Positions 11,033 through 22,696 of a DNA stretch of 64,000 nucleotides are shown piece by piece (within the stretch, counting starts at the first letter, position 1; every line of letters starts with the position of its first letter). Below the pieces are notes generated by a model, which was given only the letters and a program-made list of their open reading frames with translations, did not search any database and was not told the origin of the DNA. Position numbers and translations under genes: made by a program. Source of the stretch: Glandiceps talaboti (taxonomy: Eukaryota > Hemichordata > Enteropneusta > Spengelidae); the NCBI RefSeq assembly GCF_964340395.1, contig NC_135555.1:23039725-23103724 (forward strand), in the 5' to 3' direction.

Positions 11033-13145
11033 CCTTACAACTCTATGAACCACTAGAAGACAATTCATTTGTAAGTTCGTTCAGAGTCCAAATCGACGAA
11101 GAACTTGACAACCTCTCAGCTTCTAGCCACGATAACGCTGAAACAATTCTGTCTCGACCACTCTCTATAGAAGATATCTCACGTGCTATAGGAAAACTGA
11201 AACGTGGAAAAGCAGGAGGGCCAGACTCCATCACATACGAACACATTATTTTCGGAGGCCCCTTTCTTATGGACGCATTAGTTAATTTATTTAATGCATT
11301 GATTAATGTTGAATACATTCCTTCATCATTCAAATCTGCATACCTTGTTCCAATTTTCAAGGGTGGTAACAAAAATCGTTTTGATCCCGCAAACTACAGG
11401 GGCATCACACTGCTACCGACTCTGCAAAAACTCTTTGAAATGTGCATTTCGCATCGCCTACAACCATGGCTCTGTGACAAAAATTTACCACATCCCCTAC
11501 AAGCCGGCTATCAACCTGGTCAGAGTAATATCACCACAGCATTCTGCATTCAAGAGACAATTCTTCATCACGTTGAAAGAGGTAGCAAGGTATTTATGTG
11601 CAGTCTTGACCTTCAAAAAGCTTTTGACTCAATTTGGTGGAATGGTTTATTTCACAAACTGTACACTTTGGGCATCAACGCAAAACTTTGGAGATTATTG
11701 AAAAACATGTTTCACGGACAAAAATGTCAAATCGCCATAGACACGTATACGTCTGAGGAATATCGACTATTTCAAGGTGTACGACAAGGAAGTATCCTTT
11801 CTACAACTCTATTCCTAATTTATGCAAATGACCTCCTCGTTGAACTCGAGAACAGTAGATTCGGATGTTACATCGATTCGCTATTTCTTGGTGCGCCTGC
11901 GTTAGCAGATGACATCTCAATATTAGCACCAACTCGCTCTACATGTCAAGAAATGTTGAACATTGTATGCAATTACTGCTCGACATGGAGACTGAAGCTC
12001 TCAGCCACAAAATGTAGATTACTCGTTTTCGGTGAAACAACACGAGAACGTGAACGCTCGCGCCAACATCGAAACTTGTCTCTGAACAACTGTCCTCTCA
12101 CTGAAGTAGATTCAATTACAATCGTCGGCATGCAATTTACAAATAATTTATCGTCGATGGAACGTACACTCTCTGTTTGTAAGAAAGTCAGGTGTCTGAT
12201 AAATTCGTTACGCAGTGTTGGTATTGGACCTTACGGTCTCAATCCAATCGTCAGTACAGAAGTCTGGAAACGCATGTGTCTTCCTGCAGCCTTTCATACT
12301 TGTGAACTTTGGACTCCCAATGAAACTGAACTTCTAATGCTTGAACGTTGTCAGAGATATGCTGCCAAACCATTCAAGGTTTTCCCTCCAAAACTCCGAC
12401 TGATTTAGCTCTAAGCGCAGTAGGTTTGATACCAATTGAGGCATACATTGACAATTGTAAATTGCGTTTTTTTGGAACTCTATGTAACTGTGATAATTTC
12501 TCAGTCAGAAAACATGTATTCTTACAACGACTTTTTGAATTTAAGTTTTCATCTGTAAAGAAACGCTTAGGCTTTATACCTGATATTATGAACATTCTTT
12601 TGAAATACGGATTACTTTGCTTCTTAGACGAGTTCTGTGCAACTGGTTATTTTCCGCCTAAATTCCTTTGGAAAATTATTGTAAAAGATGCTATATATGA
12701 GAAAGAGTGCAATCTTTGGAGAGATATAATTGCAACTAGAGATGAACTACAGCTCTTCTCTCAGTTACATAAACATATATTGCCGTTTCATTTATATTCC
12801 TACTCACGCAAATTCCCTAAATACAAGTCAACTGTTTACAAAATCATGAAAGTTCTTGCCACTCCATGCAATATAAAATGCTCCAAATGTGAAGACGTTG
12901 CTGATAACCTTCTCATTCATCTAACAACGTCATGTCGCCAAACTTCCACTGCTAGAGACTATTTCTGGACAAGTCTCTTCAATGAACTCAATGTAGACTT
13001 TTCTGTGGCTTTATTCAACCTAGATGAGTTTGATTTCATTGTCAGAATTTTAGGAGATGTCTTTTGCAACGACAATCTCCTCATTAACACAGAACTACTT
13101 CAAGATATCATCTTAAAGTTTATGCATATGTGCCTGGACATTTAG
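11033..13145 (+). pseudogene. LINE-A: non-LTR retrotransposon reverse transcriptase, 5'-truncated and frameshifted
   Basis: Encodes most of a LINE ORF2 downstream of the missing endonuclease. In order: a linker with SIEDISRAIGKLKRGKAGGP; RT fingers with YLVPIFKGG and YRGITLLPTL; motif A with LDLQKAFDSIWW; motif B with QGVRQGSILSTTLF; motif C as ALADDISIL (the two catalytic aspartates, LADD in place of the more common FADD); thumb with WRLKLSATKC; then a long C-terminal region ending in a CSKC-x12-TSCR knuckle and FMHMCLDI. The first frame runs to a stop at 12408. A one-base deletion in an A-run (AAA at 12367-12369; AAAA in the copies at 13.6 and 43.2 kb) breaks the protein, and the frame resumes from about 12370 to 13145. 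It is followed by GAGGAGGAATAAAGGAAC and a (CAA)n tail. It resembles CR1/L2-like elements of the Jockey group; the exact clade is not resolved here. Confidence 0.9.
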
Positions 13146-13317
13146 AAACGAACCCTACGCCATGTTTATTTGAAACATGAATATTGCAATTAGTTTTCTG
13201 TAATTATTTATACTTTTCCTCTTTGATCTGATTTGATAGTTTTTTGCTTTATTGTTGTGTAACTCTTCTCTTTTTTGAGGAGGAATAAAGGAACAACAAC
13301 AACAACAACAACAACTC
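13146..13317 (+). mobile_element. LINE-A 3' UTR and (CAA)n tail
   Basis: Non-coding 3' end of the LINE. It ends in TTTTTTGAGGAGGAATAAAG, which carries an AATAAA polyadenylation-like signal, followed by about eight CAA repeats. The same end occurs at 14362-14600, 43983-44180 and, diverged, at 35716-35958. Confidence 0.85.
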
Positions 13318-14361
13318 GTTCGTTATATATAATGTGCATTGTTTAAATGGTTGGTGTAACTATAGTACTGGGATGATGCGTACTTTAAAATTGGCATATA
13401 ATAACACATCGTCGATGGAACGTACATTCTCTGTTTGTAAGAAAGCCAGGTGTCTGATAAATTCGTTACGCAGTGTTGGTATTGGACCTTACGGTCTCAA
13501 TCCAATCGTCAGTACAGAAGTTTGGAGACGCATGTGTCTTCCTGCAGCCTTTCATACTTGTGAACTTTGGACTCCCAATGAAACTGAACTTCTAATGCTT
13601 GAACGTTGTCAGAGATATGCTGACAAAACCATTCAAGGTTTTCCCTCCAAAACTCCGACTGATCTAGCTCTAAGCGCAGTAGGTTTGATACCAATTGAGG
13701 CATACATTGACAATTGTAAATTGCGTTTTTTTGGAACTCTATGTAACTGTGATAATTTCTCAGTCAGAAAACATGTATTCTTACAACGACTTTTTGAATT
13801 TAAGTTTTCATCTGTAAAGAAACGTTTAGGCTTTATACCTGATATTATGAATATTCTTTTGAAATACGGATACTTTGCTTCTTAGACGAATTCATTGTAA
13901 AAGATGCTATATATGAGAAAGAGTGCAATCTTTGGAGAGATAGAATTGCAACTAGAGATGAACTACAGCTCTTCTCTCAGTTACATAAACATATATTGCC
14001 GTTTCATTTATATTCCTACTCACGCAAATTCCCTAAATACAAGTCAACTGTCTACAAAATCATGAAAGTTCTTGCCACTCCATGCAATATAAAATGCTCC
14101 AAATGTGAAGGCGTTGCTGATAACCTTCTCATTCATCTAACAACGTCATGTCGCCATAATTCCACTGCTAGAGACTATTTCTGGACAAGTCTCTTCAATG
14201 AACTCAATGTAGACTTTTCTGTGGCTTTATTCAACCTAGATGAGTTTGATTTCATTGTCAAAATTTTAGGAGATGTCTTTTGCAACGACAATCTCCTCGT
14301 TAACACAGAACTACTTCAAGATATTATCTTAAAGTTTATGCATATGTGCCTGGACATTTAG
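13318..14361 (+). pseudogene. LINE-B: truncated LINE copy with internal deletion
   Basis: Begins with the long direct repeat (13318-13404), then the SSMERT segment. It lacks the whole reverse-transcriptase core that LINE-A has between its two SSMERT repeats, exactly the product expected from recombination between those repeats. The C-terminal coding part is then intact to 13867. There, one missing T and an absent block of about 42 nt (relative to 12605-12680 of LINE-A) cause a stop in the first frame; the frame resumes and ends at 14361. LINE-D at 43.0 kb shares both lesions, so B and D are copies of one locus made by segmental duplication and not independent insertions. Confidence 0.88.
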
Positions 14362-14513
14362 AAACGAACCCTACGCCATGTTTATTTGAAACATGAATAT
14401 TGCAATTAGTTTTCTGTAATTATTTATACTTTTCCTCTCTGATCTGATTTGATAGTTTTTTGCTTTATTGTTGTGTAACTCTTCTCTTTTTTGAGGAGGA
14501 ATAAAGGAACATC

Positions 14514-14547
<34 letters not shown>

Positions 14548-14650
14548 GCAACAACAACAACAACAACAACAACAATAACAACAACAACAACAACAACAAC
14601 TACTCACTCACTCACTCACTCACTCACTCACTCACTCACTCACTCACTCG
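14362..14650 (+). repeat. LINE-B 3' end, (CAA)n and (CTCA)n tracts
   Basis: LINE 3' UTR to about 14510, then a CAA tract to about 14600 with a few interruptions (AGC, ATAA), then about 12 CTCA repeats up to CGTTATATATAATG. The threonine-rich and histidine-serine-leucine reading frames across this interval are microsatellite artefacts. Confidence 0.92.
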
Positions 14651-15640
14651 TTATATATAATGTGCATTGTTTAAATGGTTGGTGTAACTATAGTCCTGGG
14701 ATGATGCGTACTTTAAAATTGGCATATAATAACACAATGTGGTTAAACTTTGACTTATTAGAGGTGCAGTCGGCATTAGTAATATCTGTGTAATCCAGAA
14801 ATATTTGAATTAACACTTCTGATATATTTTGAATTTTTGTTACCTACCAAGAAATCAGCCAATGTGATAAATTTCACATCATAATTTTCAATATTACACT
14901 TTACAGGTGAAACTACTGCAAAACAATAATTGTTATCCAAGGTTTTGAAATGTTGTATTTTAATTGCAAAATATCAAAAAAGTGGAAGAAATCAAAATAA
15001 CAAATAGATTAGGTGTAAATTTTACATCATTTCATCGAAATCTGCTGCATTTAGTAGATGTATTATATTTTAATTCGTAGACACACTTGCTCAGAGTCCC
15101 ACTTTTTCTCCGGTTTCTGAAAAAGAATTGTAGCCTTTTTTATATATAGTTAGGTAATTGTTTGTTTGTTTGTTAAAAACTCTGCTTTTGTATGGCATGA
15201 CATGTAAATATAATGAACATAATAATGGTGTGATACAGTATGTAGAGCTTTGGATAATTGGTAGTCTGTAAGGTACGCCGTGACGGGGCGCCCTCACACA
15301 TCGGCCAACCCCTACCTAGAGGAGGCCGGTGAGGGCGAAACGTCACTACGTATCTTACAGTCTAGATAATTGGCTAACCTGGGAATGTATTGTCATGTAC
15401 CAACTACAGCTTATTAGCCACATGTAGTGGTACGTGTAAATCTTGGAATACAATGTGACATTTATCGACTATGATTTCATTGAAATCAGGGAGAAATTGA
15501 TACAAACGGCAAATATCTTTGACTTTATTTTTCCAGACGAGTCTGATAGATTTTATTCAGTGACGTACTGTTTTATTGTAAAAGTAAAGATGAGTGATGA
15601 GAGTTTTGATTTGGAATAAAACCTAAACAATCATGACATA
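14651..15640 (+). repeat. Linker block R, copy 1
   Basis: Third copy of the long LINE-flanking repeat, then AACTTTGACTTATTAGAGGTGCAG and about 900 bp repeated at 36063-36965 and 44298-45225. AT-rich, no coding potential. It contains a palindromic MITE at 15263-15364. Confidence 0.85.
15263..15364 (+). mobile_element. Short palindromic MITE, best-preserved copy
   Basis: Terminal inverted repeats of about 36 bp: left AGTCTGTAAGGTACGCCGTG then ACGGGGCGCCCTCAC, and the right arm ending CGTATCTTACAGTCTAG, whose complement matches with a few substitutions. The centre contains CCTACCTAGAGGAGG. It is non-autonomous. Copies at 36589 and 44829 are in duplicated linkers; copies at 3746, 4995 and 7021 lie outside them. 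Confidence 0.8.
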
Positions 15641-15642
15641 CT

Positions 15643-15880
15643 TAGTCTGTAAAATGCGTCGCTGGGGGCGCCCTTATCACCACTACCTACGGTTTAAAAT
15701 GCACCCCTCCCTAGAATGTAAAATGCGTCTCTGAGGGCGCCCTTATCACCCCTACCTATGGTGCAAAATGCACCCCTCCCTACAATGTAAAATGAGTCGC
15801 TGGTGGCGCGTTTATAATCCCTCTAAAGGGCGTAAAATGCGTTGCTGGTGGCATGCTCACCATCCCTCCCAAGAATGTTT
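15643..15880 (+). repeat. Tandem TGTAAAATGCGTCGCTGG block (S)
   Basis: Four to five imperfect units alternating TGTAAAATGCGTC(G/T)CTG, GGGCGCCCTTATCACCCC and AAAATGCACCCCTCCCTA. The AGTCTGTAA start and GGGCGCCCT centre echo the palindromic MITE, so the block may derive from nested or amplified MITE arms. Copies lie at 29750-29930, 36970-37180 and 45225-45450. Confidence 0.75.
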
Positions 15881-16048
15881 TGTGTGTACGTTTTAATATT
15901 ACATTTTGTCATTAGTGTATGTATATTGTTTTATTTGTGTATTTTATTTACTATTTTCTTTGTATTGTATTTTTTATTGTTTTTTTCTCATCCTGTTATT
16001 GGACTATGCCTATTGGATGGTATGTGAATAAAATAAATAAATAAATAA
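15881..16048 (+). mobile_element. 3' tail of another LINE-like element
   Basis: About 165 bp ending GGACTATGCCTATTGGATGG, then TATGTGAATAAA and a short (ATAA)n repeat. A 3' end with AATAAA and a simple-repeat tail is typical of 5'-truncated L2/CR1-type LINEs. No coding part remains. Copies at 29942-30122, 37190-37360 and 45455-45624. Confidence 0.6.
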
Positions 16049-16092
16049 AGACGTCGCTGGGTGCGTCGTTATCATCCCTCCCTCGACTAACT

Positions 16093-16171
16093 TAGTCTCG
16101 GTTACCTAACCTCACCGCTGATGGCTCACTTCATAGCCTTGGTTGAGAGTCAGGGTAACCGAGATTAGACT
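16093..16171. mobile_element. 80-bp palindromic element
   Basis: Inverted ends AGTCTCGGTTACC and GGTAACCGAGATTAGACT surround a centre with CACCGCTGATGGCTCACTTC. It has no coding capacity and recurs at 30169-30246, 37403-37480 and 45669-45746, always at the same place in the linker. Confidence 0.75.
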
Positions 16172-16318
16172 GTACCAGACTATAAAATGCGTCGTCGGGG
16201 GCGTCGTTGTCATCCCTCCCTAGACTGTAGACTACATCACTGGTTGCATCCTTATAATAAAGGGTTCAAAAGAGCGCCCTCAAAGGCCGAATTTTCTTTT
16301 GTGATCAGGATTGCCTAT

Positions 16319-16588
16319 AACCAATCTGATTAAAATCCGATGTAGATGTCGGCTAATCGTTCATTTTGCTATAATACCTTCGTTATTTAGCCTGAATTGA
16401 CGTACCTTCGTGGTACGCATGTTTACGTTTTTATCCTGATCACCTCCTCTGATCGCCTTCTCTAGTAGAGGAGCCGACCAGGATAAAAACGTAAACATGT
16501 ACCATGACAGTCAATTCAGGCAATATAACGAATGTAAAATAGCAATGAACGATTAGCCGACATCTACATCGGATTTTAATCAGATTGG
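16319..16588. mobile_element. 270-bp foldback (long inverted repeat) element
   Basis: Nearly the whole element folds on itself. The outer arms CCAATCTGATTAAAATCCGA and its complement at the right end continue through GATGTCGGCTAATCGTTCAT. Inner arms GAATTGACGTACC and TTTACGTTTTTATCCTG pair with AGGATAAAAACGTAAACATG. The loop is CTCCTCTGATCGCC. Copies are at 30396-30663, 37628-37886 and 45899-46146; the last has lost part of one arm. Confidence 0.85.
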
Positions 16589-16957
16589 CATATAACCAGC
16601 ACACAAACATAAAACACGTCACAACAATATTTCCAATGTACCTCAAAAGTTGATGGGGATGCCTTTATTACTAATTAAATGTTGATGCCAAAAAATAAAG
16701 GAATTACTAAAATGCATAATTGTTTACTGATTCAGAAGTACTAATGTATTCGTTAAATCTTGAGATACAAATACTCTGTCTGATTATTTGCTGCGAGGCG
16801 GCTACGAAACCCTTCCTTCATGCCAAATATTTACAAGCCAAACAGTTAAGGCAGGGAGGTAGGATTTTACCAATGCTCTGTCCAGCAATGCCTATGGGGT
16901 GTTTTCTCACCCAAACCAAAACTTATAACATCACAGAAATGGTACGATAAAACAGGT
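16589..16957 (+). repeat. Pre-array segment, common version
   Basis: From GCATATAACCAGCACACAAAC to the first satellite unit. Nearly identical to the segments before arrays 4, 5 and 6. Its 76-codon frame is not preserved in every copy and is not called. Confidence 0.8.
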
Positions 16958-19162
16958 ATTATGAACAACATGGGGTCAGAGGTTACCAGCACTTAACCCA
17001 CCGTTGGGATATATCTTTACCATCTATCCAGATTTCATCTTCTTTTGAGAGGATAAATGTGAATATTCCAAGATTTCGTAAATAATATGGGGTCAGAGGT
17101 TACCAGCACTTAACCCACCGTTGGGATAGATCTTTACCATATATGCAAATTTTATCTTCTTTTGAGAGGAAAATTTTGAATATTCCAAGATTTCGTAAAT
17201 AGTATGGGGTCAGAGGTTACCAGCACTTAACCCACGGATGGGATAGATCTTTACCATCTATCCAGATTTCATCTTGTTTTGAAATGAAAAAAAAATGTGC
17301 ATATTCCAAGATTTCATAAATAATATGGGGTCAGAGGTTACCAGCACTTAACCCACGGTTGGGATAGATCTTTACCATCTATCCAGATTTCATCTTCTTT
17401 TTACAGGATAAATATATACATTAGAAAATTTGGTAAATAATATGGGGTCAGAGGTTACCAGCACTTAACCCACTCTTGGGATAGATCTTTACCATCTATC
17501 CAGACTTCATCTTCTTTTGAGACGATAATTTTGAATATTCCAAGATTTCGTAAATAGTATGGGGTCAGAGGTTACCATTCCTTCACCCACGGTTGGGATA
17601 GATCTTTACCATCTATCTAGATTTCATCTTCTTTTTACAGGATAAATATATACATTAGAAAGTTTGGTAAATAATATGGGGTCAGAGGTTACCAGCACTT
17701 AACCCATCGTTAGGATAGATCTTTACCATCTATCCAGATTTCATCTTGTTTTGAAATGAAAAAAAATGAGCATATTCCAAGATTTCATAAATAATATGGG
17801 GTCAGAGGTTACCAGCACTTAACCCACGGTTGGGATAGATCTTTACCATCTATCCAGATTTCATCTTCTTTTGAAAGGATAAATATATACATTACAAAAT
17901 TTGGTAAATAATATCGGGTCAAAGGTTACCAGCACTTAACCCACCGTTGGGATAGATCTTTACCATTTATCCAGATTTCATCTTGTTTTGGAATGAAAAA
18001 AAAAATGTGCATATTCCAAGATTTCATAAATAATATGGGGTCAGAGGTTACCAGCACTTAACCCACCGTTGGGATAGATCTTTACCATCTATCCAGATTT
18101 CATCTTCTTTTGAGAGGATAAATGTGAATATTCCAAGATTTCGTAAATAATATGGGGTCAGAGGTTACCAGCACTTAACCCACCGTTGGGATAGATCTTT
18201 ACCATCTATCCAGCTTTCGTCTTTTTTTGAGAGGATAATTTTGAATATTCCAAGATTTCGTAAATAGTATGGGGTCAGAGGTTACCAGCACTTAACCCAC
18301 CGTTGGGATAGATCTTTACCATCTTTTCACATTTCATCTTCTTTTGACAGGATAAATATATACATTACAAAATTTGGTAAATAGTATGAGGTCAGAGGTT
18401 ACCAGCACATAACCCACCGTTGGGCTAGATCTTTACCATCTATCCTGATTTCATCTTGTTTTGAAATGAAAAAAATGTGCATATTCCAAGATTTCGTAAA
18501 TAATATGGGGTCAGAGGTTACCAGCACATAACCCACCGTTGAGATAGATCTTTACCATCTTTTCAGATTTCATCTTCTTTTGACAGGATAAATATATACA
18601 TTACAAAATTTGGTAAATAATATGAGGTCAGAGGTTACCAGCACATAACCCACCGTTGAGATAGATCTTTACCATCTATCCAGCTTTCGTCTTTTTTGAG
18701 AGGATACATGTGAATATTCCAAGATTTCGTAAATAATATGGGGTCAGAGGTTACCAGCACATAACCCACCGTTGAGATAGATCTTTACCATCTATCCAGA
18801 TTTCATCTTCTTTTGACAGGATAAATATATACATTACAAAATTTGGTAAATAATATGGGGGTCAGAGGTTACCAGCACTTAACCCATCGTTGGGCTAGAT
18901 CTTTACCATCTACCCAGCTTTCATCTTTTTTTTACAGGATAAATATATACATTACAAAATTTGGTAAATAATATGGGGTCAGAGGTTACCAGCACTTAAC
19001 CCACGGTTGGGATATATCTTTACCATCTATCCAGATTTCATCTTGTTTTGAAATGAAAAAAAATGTACATATTCCAAGATTTCGTAAATAGTATGGGGTC
19101 AGAGGTTACCAGCACTTAACCCACCGTTGGGCTAGATCTTTACCATCTATCCAGATTTCATC
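16958..19162 (+). repeat. Satellite array 2
   Basis: About 19 units of the same satellite as array 1. The order of unit variants, including a distinctive CATTCCTTCACCCACGG unit near 17577, matches array 5 over most of its length, so the two arrays are copies. It ends at the same ATTTCATC/AACTTGAAA junction. Confidence 0.95.
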
Positions 19163-21075
19163 AACTTGAAATAATTACGTCAATGAATGAAGTTCGTTAG
19201 AGAGGGTAGGGAAGGGAAGGAACTTTACTTTATTTCTTGAGAAACCCCTAGAAGCTTTTCGCATCGTTTCAATGACCACAGACAATTATGTGTTAGTTGT
19301 CTGTGCAATGACGAAGTAGATATCACACACTGAAAGCAAGAAGTTATATTATGACGTCATGAGAAATACTTTTTGGGCACAAAGATGCTAAAGGCGACTT
19401 TATACATTTTGTCTTTAAACATTGCTGTATATTATAAAGGTATTCGTAGTATACATCTTACTGTACTGGGATAGCGTCTCTAACCACCATTTGCTATTGA
19501 CTGATCAGAACTCAATACTTACTTAGAAATGATATACTCTAAAAATATATACTATGCAAACAATTGTTCTTGCAATGTCAGAAGACAACTGTAATGTCAT
19601 GAAATGTATGCACGGACATTATCCTACAATATTTGAAGCTATAGCTAGGTTTTATGTGAATATTGTGAATAGTGTAAAGTTCATAACCTCATCAGTGATA
19701 ATCCTGAATCTGTTTTCGATGGCAAATAAAATGACGGATACCATTATATTGTGGTATGGGATATTAATCGACGGGGATATTGAAAGTAATCTAAATTAAT
19801 CAATTGCTGCACGAACCTTTGCACCATGAAGTTAAACGAAAATGATAGAAAATTGAAACAATCGTAGTTGTCATAAGAGTTTTCAGATGATACTAACTCG
19901 GTCCTCGAAAAAAGTTGTATTCGTACGTATGGAGTAGGTATATGCGTAGTGGATTGTGCCCTCTGTGTTGAGAATGGTAGTAACGCTTGTTTTCGGGACG
20001 AATGGTAAATCTGCTCACCTATAGTTGTTTTTTAGTCGTAATAATGATGACTGCGAGTCTAACCTGGACATATGCACCTTTCATGACCTCCGTAACATAA
20101 AGAGAAAGTAAATTTTGAGTATTTTGAATCCATGTACTTACAAATTGACGATTTTCTGTGGTATATGGAGAGAGGACTGTGCCGCCGCTTCCATCGTCTT
20201 CGCTCACAACCGAATTATGGAATCGTCATCGAACGAATAATAGATGACCGTACGGTATTTTTGTTGCCCTTGGCAACGAAGTTCTCTGACTTGTGTGTGC
20301 GCATCAACAGTAGCTATCACACAGATCTCGTGTATTACGAGACTCAAATGGTCAAGAAATAAACCGTCAAAATAGAGAGAAAACTTGATAAGCTTGTGGA
20401 AGGAAAATTGATACATTTGATGTGTACGTACACAAAAGGTTATCAGGGCGAGAAGAAAAGTCGCGATATATGTTTAGTTATAAACTTGCTTCATTTGTAT
20501 ACGTAGGTGTATGGGTACAGTGCTTTGCACATTAGTGTTCACTGTTTTCATTTGATACAAACATGCATACAGAAACCAATATTATGAAACTGTACATGCT
20601 AGACTCTGAACTATGGACAAGAGATCGTTATTTGACATGTTTGACATAGACAGTATTGAGAGTCTAAAATGCATCAAAAGTGTAATGATGGTGCTTTTTT
20701 TTGAAGACAAGACCAAAAATGTCAATCTTGCATTTCAAAAATGTCAATCGAGTAGCACGATTGGCATTTTTGAAAGCTGACATAGTCGGGGAAAACTTTC
20801 CACGATTAACATTTTTGACAAGATTGAAAACCCAAAATTTAAATCATGCATTTCTAAAATGTAAACGTGTTCTCGACTATGTCGGTTTTCAAAAATGTTA
20901 ATCGTGCAGCAAGAAACTCAAAAATGTAAAGTCATTGACTTGTGTCTAAGTAGACAAAGACACACGGACGGACGTGAATGCCTTGATGTCGACATTTGAT
21001 GTACACGGTAGAACGACGAAATATCAGACGTCGCCCAGTAAGGTCTGAGACGAAATGTAGCAAGAAACTATTAAT
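19163..21075 (+). repeat. Post-array block, copy 2 (long form)
   Basis: Same start as copy 1 but extends further, through ACACACGGACGGACGTGAATG to AAATGTAGCAAGAAACTATT. The diverged copy after array 6 also has this extension, so the long form is probably ancestral and copies 1, 4 and 5 lost it at the LINE insertion points. The first 2 kb are essentially identical to 24779-26690. Confidence 0.9.
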
Positions 21076-22108
21076 TAAATCTTGCTATCTTGAAGTGTAG
21101 CATGTATAATGTATTGGTTTCTGTGTGATTATATAAAACAGAGACAGTGAACACTAACCTGTATCACGCTGTACATGTATATACACAGACCTGTGTCTGT
21201 GTACATGTTAATGTTTTCAAACTTTTAGAAATCTTTCTTCACTTTAGCCTCCGATCAAGGGCATGAGGCAACAATTCCGGTGTCTATCAACAAATAACAT
21301 GAATAAAGACAATATCAAAAAGTTCCGTCAAGTTTATAATTACTTCATTATCTTGAATCAATAATTAATATCTAATTAAAATACACAGAAAAATACATAC
21401 AGTAACTTGAAACGCGCTGAAATATAAATAGAATACGGCGGACTGGGACGTACCATGCGTAATGCATGTCTAGTCTAACGTGTGTGGAGTGTACCGATTG
21501 TGTAGCGCCCCCAACGGTCATATAAATTATCTGTCTTGTCGCGCGCTCGCGATCGCGAGCTCGAATGATTCGAATCTTTGCAACCGTCCATAAAAGTACT
21601 GGATTTTGAAAATTCCATATGCACGAGCTCGACATTTGCTCAATTTGCTCAATTTGCTCAATTGCTAAAAAAGGAAGGGTAGGACACTCTGGTGTTCTTT
21701 TTCGTCGTAAGATTGAAACCACATCGCCCTCGTTCACAGACGCTTTCTGTTTCGGGCAAACTTACGCGTATTTGTTTACTCAGTCAAATGATGTTGTTAC
21801 GTTTTCTCTTTCATTCAAAGGTATATTTTGAAGAGACACAGATATGACGAGTAATGTTTAATGATTATTTTTACGTAATTTTATGAAAATAATATAGACC
21901 GGAATCGACTGTGTGTTCGAGCCTACCGTAACTCTACGGCATCAACTATTGATTAAACCAAGATATTATCAATTGTATTTTTGTTTATATCCGTCGCAAA
22001 AGACGCACCGTTTCGGAGCTTCAGTTCATATAATATGCTGTTTCGGCAATCTGTTTTGCTGTCCCGCAAACGCCACAATGTACTGAAACATGCGAAATAT
22101 ATACCTCA

Positions 22109-22124
22109 CCACAAGAGGGCAGCA
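22109..22124 (+). promoter_or_regulatory. CTCF-like core motif
   Basis: CCACAAGAGGGCAGCA agrees with the established bilaterian CTCF core (CCASYAGRKGGCRSY) at all but one position, the Y after the fourth base. An identical copy is at 27735-27750. This is a sequence match only. Confidence 0.3.
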
Positions 22125-22576
22125 GGTGGTATCGAGCTTCAAGCGAAAATTCATGGGTCACATGTTCGAATTGAAGCGTCCTGATTGGTGTATTCGATGC
22201 CATGTCCTACCCCTCTGTATTACAAGTTTAAGCAAGGAATGCGTTTGAGCTCGAGCTCGAGCACGGCAAGCAGCAGCGCGTCACGCATCGAAGCGTCAGC
22301 TGTCGCGAGCGAACTAAGCGTCGATTTTGCATGCACCAGTCTATCCGTATAGTTTCTTTTCCTTTATTCTTTTTTGGAGTCTTCCATATTTATATAAACT
22401 TTTTCTGCGATTATTAAAAATGTTTCATTTTTTAAAAGACCGGAAAGTGTACAAATACATACCCAAGCCAAAATAACAAATATGTGTAGACGTGTATAAT
22501 GAGTTTATTAAAATAAACTACAAATAAAGAAGTAAGTATGTAAATGTGACTCATAGCTAACTTGGGCCTTTATTAC

Positions 22577-22696
22577 CTGGATATCATTATCATTTTTGGG
22601 TTTCACCAGAATTGTTGCCTCATGCCCCTGCTCCGATATGACTACTGTGTACATAACCAGCAACAGACACACCGATACTTGATTGTATACAGTCAT
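22577..22696 (-). CDS. Possible first exon of a small secreted peptide
   Basis: On the minus strand an ATG at 22694-22696 opens a frame with a hydrophobic stretch (VSVCLLLVMYTVVIS) followed by SEQGHEATILVKPK, then ATATCCAG before GTAATAAAG, a usable splice donor. The layout fits a signal-peptide exon. A related stretch, SDQGHEATIPV, occurs on the plus strand at about 21252-21283, behind a CTTTAG acceptor-like site. No family is recognised, no second exon is seen, and in the duplicate at 28.3 kb the frame is cut after four codons by an 870-bp insertion. It may be chance. Confidence 0.22.

Noticed and set aside
11306-11701. 131-codon and other frames overlapping LINE-A
   Set aside because: Shadow frames of the reverse transcriptase.
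14491-14793. Threonine-rich and Thr-His-Ser-Leu proteins
   Set aside because: Direct translations of (CAA)n and (CTCA)n microsatellites; the same applies at 34119-34590 and 35928-36128.
16255-16300. tRNA-derived SINE B-box (GGGTTCAAAAG)
   Set aside because: Poor match to the B-box consensus and no A-box at the right distance.
16720-16950. 76-codon frame before the satellite arrays (also 30795 and 38018)
   Set aside because: Lies within a duplicated pre-array segment, varies in length between copies and has no domain.
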